Part shown: piece after piece, positions 59,954-64,000 of the stretch
Position numbering within the stretch: the stretch's first letter is position 1
How the letters are laid out: every line of letters starts with the position of its first letter
Assembly: GCA_937995515.1 (NCBI GenBank)
Contig: CALKJZ010000025.1
Coordinates: 35,889 to 99,888 of the forward strand
Reading direction: 5' to 3'
From: an uncultured Sphingomonadaceae bacterium
GTDB taxonomy: Bacteria; Pseudomonadota; Alphaproteobacteria; Sphingomonadales; Sphingomonadaceae
DNA length: 64,000 nucleotides
The notes under the pieces: generated by a model
Told to the model about the DNA's origin: nothing
Seen by the model: the letters and a program-made list of their open reading frames with translations, nothing else
Databases searched by the model: none
Program-made: the position numbers and the translations under genes

Positions 59954-60673
59954 ATGCCCGCGCGCCCGCTGACGCTCGCCAGCTACAACATCCGGAAGGC
60001 GCTCGGCACGGACCTGCAGCGCGATCCGGCACGGATTCTCGACGTGCTGGACGAGACCGGCGCCGACATCGCCATCCTTCAGGAAGCCGACCGCCGCTTC
60101 GGCGCCCGCGCGGCGGCCTTGCCCCCGGGCCTCCTCCACGCGCGCGCCTGGGCACCCGTTCCGCTTGCGACCGGGCGGCACAGCATCGGCTGGCACGGCA
60201 ACGCCATCCTCCTGCGCGGGGCGCGGGTGAAGCTTCTGCGCTCCGAGACCCTGCCGCTGCCGGCACTCGAGCCGCGCGGCGCCATCCTTGCCGACGTGGA
60301 GGCCGAAGGTGCCCGGCTGCGGCTGGTGGGCATGCATCTTGATCTCTCCGGCCTCGTCCGCCGGCGGCAGGCAGAGGCGCTGCTCGGCCATCTGGCCCGC
60401 CAGCCAGAACCCGGGATGCCCACCATCCTGATGGGCGACACGAACGCCTGGCGGCCCCTTTCGGGCGCCGTCCGCGATCTTGCCGCCGCCTTCCGGCCTG
60501 TCCCGGTCGGGCCGAGCTTCCACGCGCGCATGCCGCTTGGCCGGCTCGACCGGGTGTTCGTTTCGCCGGCGGTCGAGGTGCTGGCGGCCGGCGTGCACAG
60601 AAGCCCGCTTGCCCGCACGGCGTCGGACCATCTGCCGGTCTGGCTGCGCATCGGCCAGCCGGGCCGAAGCTGA
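59954..60673 (+). CDS. Endonuclease/exonuclease/phosphatase (EEP) family protein
   Basis: A 239-residue cytoplasmic enzyme of the EEP fold. The active-site residues appear in order: TLASYNIRKALG (Asn), AILQEADRR (Glu), VGMHLDLSG (His), MGDTNAW (Asp, Asn) and ASDHLPV (Asp-His). Such proteins cleave phosphodiesters in nucleic acids, lipids or inositides; the preceding F0 genes give no hint. It starts ten bases after atpF and is probably read through from that operon. A phospholipase D-type gene follows 58 bases downstream. Confidence 0.82.
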   Translation: MPARPLTLASYNIRKALGTDLQRDPARILDVLDETGADIAILQEADRRFGARAAALPPGLLHARAWAPVPLATGRHSIGWHGNAILLRGARVKLLRSETLPLPALEPRGAILADVEAEGARLRLVGMHLDLSGLVRRRQAEALLGHLARQPEPGMPTILMGDTNAWRPLSGAVRDLAAAFRPVPVGPSFHARMPLGRLDRVFVSPAVEVLAAGVHRSPLARTASDHLPVWLRIGQPGRS

Positions 60674-60731
60674 CAAGGCTTGTTTCGTCTGCGCGGCTTT
60701 GCCACGCCTGTCTCAGGGGAGGAGTGGCCAC

Positions 60732-62333
60732 ATGGGGTTCTGGAAGACGGTCGGGCTGCTTGCCGGTGGCGCATTCACGCTGCTGCTCGTGCTGCGGCTT
60801 CTGAACCCCCTGCCGCCGCGCGTGCCGCCCGACGCCGGACCGACGCCCGACCAGTCCGGCACCGCGCTTGCACGCGCGGTCGCCCCGCTGGCGGAGGCAA
60901 ATCCGGGCCTTTCGGGCGTCGTGGCGCTTGCCGATTCGCGCGAGGCCTTCGCCGCGCGCGCGCTCCTTGCCGCAGCCGCCGAGCGCACCCTCGATGTGCA
61001 ATACTATATCTGGCACCGCGACACGACGGGCACGCTGATGCTCGGCAATCTCCTTGCCGCTGCCGATCGCGGCGTGCGGGTTCGCCTGCTGGTGGACGAC
61101 AATGGCATCGGCGGTCTCGACCCCGCGCTCTCGGCGCTCGATTCGCACCCGAACATCGAGGTGCGAATCTTCAACCCCTTCACCACGCGCCGGCTGAAGC
61201 CGCTGGGCTATGCGATCGACTTCCGGCGGCTGAACCGGCGCATGCACAACAAGACCTTCACGGCCGACGGGGTCGCCACCATCGTCGGTGGCCGCAATAT
61301 CGGCGATGAATATTTCGGCGCGCGGGAAGGCGATCTGTTCGCCGACCTCGACGTGCTCGCCGTCGGCCCGATCGCAACCGAGGTGGCAGACGATTTCGAG
61401 CGCTACTGGGCAAGCGAATCGGCCTATCGCGCGGCCGATCTTCTGCCGCCCGCCGGAGCGGATCAGCGCGCGGCGCTTGCGGCCGAGGCGCGTGCGGTGG
61501 AATCGGGTGCGAACGCCCGGGCCTATGTGCGCGCCGTCTCCAAGACAGCCCTTGTCCGGGACCTGCTCGCGGGCACGCTCCCGCTCGAATGGGCGCGGGT
61601 TACCATGGTCTCCGACGATCCGGCAAAGGGGGTGGGGCGGGCCCCGCCGGGCGGCACGGTCGCCGAGCGGCTGGCGCAGATCCTCGACAGCCCTGCGCGC
61701 TCGGTGCGGATCGTGTCGGGCTATTTCGTCCCCGGCAAGGACGGAGCCGACGAGCTTGCGAGGCTCGCCCGCGCGGGCGTCGAGGTGTCGGTGCTCACCA
61801 ACGGCCTTGCCACCACCGATGTCGCCCTTGTCCACTCCGGCTATGCGCATCGCCGCCGGGGCCTGCTGGAGGCTGGTGTCCGGCTGTTCGAGATGAAGCC
61901 CGAGACGGGCCAACGGGCCGAGCGGCTGCACCTCTTCCGCAAGGGCAGCACGCTGGGCGGGGAGCCGGCTGCGGGGCCGGTGTTCCGCGGCGCCGGCTCG
62001 AGCCTGCACGCCAAGACCTTCGCCGTCGACGGGGAGCGGCTGTTCGTCGGCTCGTTCAATTTCGATCCGCGCTCCCACGAGCTCAACACCGAGGTGGGCT
62101 TCATCATCGAAAGCGCGGAGCTTGCCGCCCAGCTCGACCAGGCCTTTGCCTCGGCAATCCCGCGCCGGGCCTATGAGGTGCGTCTGGCCGATGGCGGCAA
62201 GATGGTCTGGCTGGAGGCTCCGGAGGGCGAACCGGGGCGTCCGATCGTCCACGAAACCGAGCCCAATACCACGGCGATCTCCCGCGGGCTCACGCAGGTG
62301 CTGTCGTGGCTGCCGCTGGAATGGCTTCTCTGA
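60732..62333 (+). CDS. Phospholipase D family protein (cardiolipin synthase C-like)
   Basis: A 533-residue protein with an N-terminal membrane anchor (TVGLLAGGAFTLLLVLRLL) and two HKD catalytic motifs, HNKTFTADGVATIVGGRN (His172) and HAKTFAVDGERLFVGSFN (His426), which act together through a phosphohistidine intermediate. The overall architecture resembles ClsC/YmdC, which makes cardiolipin from phosphatidylglycerol and phosphatidylethanolamine; phospholipase activity is the alternative. The start at ATG 60732 follows GGGGAGGAG. The preceding EEP gene could be functionally linked to lipid or phosphodiester metabolism, but this is speculation. Confidence 0.85.
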   Translation: MGFWKTVGLLAGGAFTLLLVLRLLNPLPPRVPPDAGPTPDQSGTALARAVAPLAEANPGLSGVVALADSREAFAARALLAAAAERTLDVQYYIWHRDTTGTLMLGNLLAAADRGVRVRLLVDDNGIGGLDPALSALDSHPNIEVRIFNPFTTRRLKPLGYAIDFRRLNRRMHNKTFTADGVATIVGGRNIGDEYFGAREGDLFADLDVLAVGPIATEVADDFERYWASESAYRAADLLPPAGADQRAALAAEARAVESGANARAYVRAVSKTALVRDLLAGTLPLEWARVTMVSDDPAKGVGRAPPGGTVAERLAQILDSPARSVRIVSGYFVPGKDGADELARLARAGVEVSVLTNGLATTDVALVHSGYAHRRRGLLEAGVRLFEMKPETGQRAERLHLFRKGSTLGGEPAAGPVFRGAGSSLHAKTFAVDGERLFVGSFNFDPRSHELNTEVGFIIESAELAAQLDQAFASAIPRRAYEVRLADGGKMVWLEAPEGEPGRPIVHETEPNTTAISRGLTQVLSWLPLEWLL

Positions 62334-62409
62334 GGCCCGCGTGCACCCGCGGCAGCCGGGGCGGCCCTGCCCGCGCCTTGGCCCTGCCATGGCCTGGCTG
62401 CGGCCCCGC

Positions 62410-62718
62410 TCAGCCGCCGCCGCTCGCCGCCCTGGCATGGTGCCGGATCACCTCCTCGATGATGAAGCGGAGGAATTTCTCCGAAAACTCCGGGTCGAGC
62501 TCCGCCTCGCTGGCCAGCGCCTTCAGCCGCGCGATCTGCTGGGCTTCCCGTGCCGGGTCTGCCGGCGGAAGGCCGGCTGCGGCCTTGTGCCGGCCCACCT
62601 TCTGGGTGATCTTGAACCGCTCGGCGAGCAGGAACACGAGCGCGGCATCGATGTTGTCGATGCTGCGGCGATAGGACGTGAGCACCGCATCTTCGTCCGG
62701 CGTGTCCCGACTGGTCAT
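62410..62718 (-). CDS. Chorismate mutase (AroQ type)
   Basis: A 102-residue all-helical enzyme converting chorismate to prephenate for phenylalanine and tyrosine synthesis. The family pattern is visible: YRRSIDNIDAALVFLLAERF (with R, D), KITQKVGRHKAAAGLPPADP (K, the catalytic lysine region) and AREAQQIARLKALASEAELD. It is a stand-alone AroQ domain without dehydratase or dehydrogenase fusion. GGAGGAACGG precedes the start. The gene converges with the phospholipase D-type gene and is divergent from ispB with 76 bases between. Confidence 0.88.
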   Translation of the reverse strand: MTSRDTPDEDAVLTSYRRSIDNIDAALVFLLAERFKITQKVGRHKAAAGLPPADPAREAQQIARLKALASEAELDPEFSEKFLRFIIEEVIRHHARAASGGG

Positions 62719-62758
62719 CACCCCGTTCCTCCGGCAGCAGCTTGCGACATGAAACCCC

Positions 62759-62787
62759 TTGGCAAGGCAGCGCCCGGCCCCTAGCCG
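62759..62787 (+). promoter_or_regulatory. Putative promoter of ispB giving a leaderless mRNA
   Basis: TTGGCA (62759-62764) and TAGCCG (62782-62787) are 17 bases apart. The GTG of ispB is at 62795, seven bases after the -10, so transcription would start at or very near the first base of the coding sequence. No ribosome binding site is present, in agreement. Confidence 0.5.
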
Positions 62788-62794
62788 CTCGGAT

Positions 62795-63811
62795 GTGAGC
62801 GCACCAGTCATCCCCCTGCGGCCCGATCCGCCGCGCCCCAGCCTCGAGCCGCTGATGCGGCTCGTCGCGCCGGGGCTGCAGGCGGTCAACAAGGTCATCC
62901 TCGCCCGGATGGAAAGCCCCGTGGCCCTGATCCCGGAACTGGCCGGGCACATCATCGCCGGCGGCGGCAAGCGCCTGCGGCCGATGCTGACCCTGGGTGC
63001 GGCGGCAGCGCTCGACTATGCCGGCGACCGGCACCACCGGCTGGCGGCCGCGGTTGAGTTCATCCACACGGCAACGCTCCTCCACGACGATGTGGTGGAT
63101 GGCTCGGACCTGAGGCGCGGGCGCACGACGGCCAACATCATCTGGGGCAACCCGCCGGCCGTCCTGGTGGGCGACTTCCTGTTCGCGCGCGCCTTCGAGC
63201 TGATGGTCGAGGACGGCTCGCTCAAGGTGCTGAAGATCCTCTCCGCCGCCTCGCGGGTGATCGCCGAGGGCGAGGTCGCACAGTTGACCGCCCAGCGGCA
63301 GGTGGCGACCACCGAGGAGCGGTATCTCGAGATCATCCGGGCCAAGACTGCAGCCCTGTTCGCCGCGGCCGCGCAGATTGCGGCCGTGGTGGCCGAGCGC
63401 GACCCGGTGACCGAGGCCGCGCTCGAGGCCTATGGGCGCAATCTCGGCATTGCCTTCCAGCTGGTCGACGATGCCATCGACTATGTCTCCGACGCCGAGA
63501 CCATGGGCAAGGATTCGGGCGACGACTTCCGCGACGGCAAGGTGACGCTGCCGGTGATCCTTGCCTATGCACGGGGCGATGCCGCGGCCCGCCGATTCTG
63601 GGAACGGGCCATGTCGGGGGCCTCAAACGGCGACGATGCGCTTGCCGAGGCGCGCGCGCGGCTGAATGAGACCGGTGCCATCTCCGATACGATGGAGCGG
63701 GCGCGGCTGTTCGGCAGCCGGGCGGTCGATGCGCTGGCCCTGCTGCCGGCAAGCCCGGCGCGCGACGCGCTGGCCGAGGCGGTCGCCTTTGCCATCCAGC
63801 GCGCCTACTAG
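62795..63811 (+). CDS. ispB: Octaprenyl/polyprenyl diphosphate synthase
   Basis: A 338-residue trans-prenyltransferase making the long isoprenoid side chain of ubiquinone. The first aspartate-rich motif is LLHDDVVDGSDLRRG (Asp98, Asp99, Asp102), the second is QLVDDAIDY (Asp225, Asp226, Asp229), and GGGKRLRPML is the IPP-binding GKR segment. The chain length (C40-C50) is not deducible with certainty; the family in Sphingomonadales makes decaprenyl or nonaprenyl chains. The GTG at 62795 gives the natural length; a TTG at 62759 is part of the putative promoter. Confidence 0.9.
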   Translation: MSAPVIPLRPDPPRPSLEPLMRLVAPGLQAVNKVILARMESPVALIPELAGHIIAGGGKRLRPMLTLGAAAALDYAGDRHHRLAAAVEFIHTATLLHDDVVDGSDLRRGRTTANIIWGNPPAVLVGDFLFARAFELMVEDGSLKVLKILSAASRVIAEGEVAQLTAQRQVATTEERYLEIIRAKTAALFAAAAQIAAVVAERDPVTEAALEAYGRNLGIAFQLVDDAIDYVSDAETMGKDSGDDFRDGKVTLPVILAYARGDAAARRFWERAMSGASNGDDALAEARARLNETGAISDTMERARLFGSRAVDALALLPASPARDALAEAVAFAIQRAY

Positions 63812-63823
63812 CACGGCGCACCC

Positions 63824-63862
63824 GGGCAGGCGCACGGGGCAGGCGCACGGGGCAGGCGCAGC
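63824..63862. repeat. 13-bp tandem repeat downstream of ispB
   Basis: GGGCAGGCGCACG occurs at 63824-63836 and 63837-63849, and a near-identical copy at 63850-63862. It lies 13 bases after the ispB stop. The rest of 63863-63971 shows no gene or clear structure. Confidence 0.7.
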
Positions 63863-63971
63863 AGCGAGGCGCGCGCCCGCTTCGAGCCCCGGGGCCGGCA
63901 GACGGGAAGGGCCCCACATCCAATGGCCGGGCCGGGCGCCGCCCGCGTCGGTGCCAAGCGGCGGGCAGGCT

Positions 63972-64000
63972 TTGCCTTGGGGTTCATCCGGGGCTAAGGC
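63972..64000 (+). promoter_or_regulatory. Putative promoter at the window edge
   Basis: TTGCCT (63972-63977) and TAAGGC (63995-64000) are 17 bases apart, matching the local pattern. It points rightward, so a gene probably begins just beyond the window. Confidence 0.3.

Noticed and set aside
1..64000. tRNA, rRNA, insertion sequences, integrases or prophage genes
   Set aside because: No sequence with these signatures was recognised by reading; a dedicated tRNA or IS scan could not be run.

Overview
The window is about 72% GC and densely packed. It looks like a chromosomal segment of an alphaproteobacterium, most likely of the order Sphingomonadales. The evidence is five TonB-dependent receptors (TBDRs) in about 30 kb, the neighbourhood glyQ-glyS-ppdK, a DsbA-like lipoprotein gene directly before smc, and a separate F0 operon atpI-atpB-atpE-b'-b with two b-type subunits. 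A Coq4-like protein and many GTG/TTG starts with short overlaps fit as well. No rRNA, tRNA, CRISPR array, transposase or phage gene was recognised. The taxonomic call is inference from gene content and base composition.

Layout. 1-5.1 kb: the end of an unidentified gene, a hot-dog thioesterase, and an arginine succinyltransferase-pathway cluster astA-astD-astB with a divergent Lrp/AsnC regulator. 5.1-7.0 kb: fliD-fliS on the minus strand. 7.0-12.7 kb: RNase E with a long leader, a small GlsB-type membrane protein, a DUF885 peptidase and an Hsp20 chaperone. 12.8-20.8 kb: a minus-strand operon of a racemase-like protein lacking both catalytic cysteines, two SnoaL-like proteins and a TBDR, followed by a second TBDR, opposite a FadR-type GntR regulator. 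20.8-25.2 kb: a Sel1/TPR protein, a CsbD-like gene interrupted at a C-run, an AAA+ ATPase, a soluble sugar dehydrogenase, and the decayed remains of a neutral zinc metallopeptidase gene. 25.2-31.7 kb: a LysR regulator divergent from a large TBDR, an M14 carboxypeptidase lipoprotein and an alpha/beta hydrolase, which read as a peptide or ester scavenging unit. 31.8-38.2 kb: a heme-uptake operon (DUF2946 protein, receptor, hmuS, hmuT, hmuU, hmuV). 38.2-45.2 kb: a Coq4-like protein, a TetR regulator with a repeat-built N-terminus, and an operon of TBDR, GPH/MFS transporter and JmjC-like cupin. 45.3-53.0 kb: glyQ-glyS-ppdK, an alpha/beta hydrolase and a DauA-like D-amino-acid dehydrogenase. 53.0-57.3 kb: a DsbA-like lipoprotein and SMC. 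57.3-60.7 kb: the F0 ATP synthase genes and an EEP-fold phosphodiesterase. 60.7-64 kb: a phospholipase D-type enzyme, chorismate mutase and a polyprenyl diphosphate synthase.

Recurring regulatory structure. Several start regions share a TTGnnn-N16/18-TAnnnn arrangement (for example 53023-53051 and 62759-62787), and some put the predicted transcription start at or within about ten bases of the start codon, suggesting short-leader or leaderless transcripts. Exceptions with long or structured leaders are rne (about 415 nt), hsp20 (two competing hairpins over the ribosome binding site) and the heme receptor (three tandem hairpins).

The best candidates for something undescribed are the GntR-controlled racemase-like/SnoaL/SnoaL/TBDR operon, with a TGTATACA palindrome both at its promoter and inside it, and the TBDR-transporter-cupin operon. 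Short tandem repeats of 12, 16 and 25 bp sit at positions where changes in copy number could alter expression or protein length.
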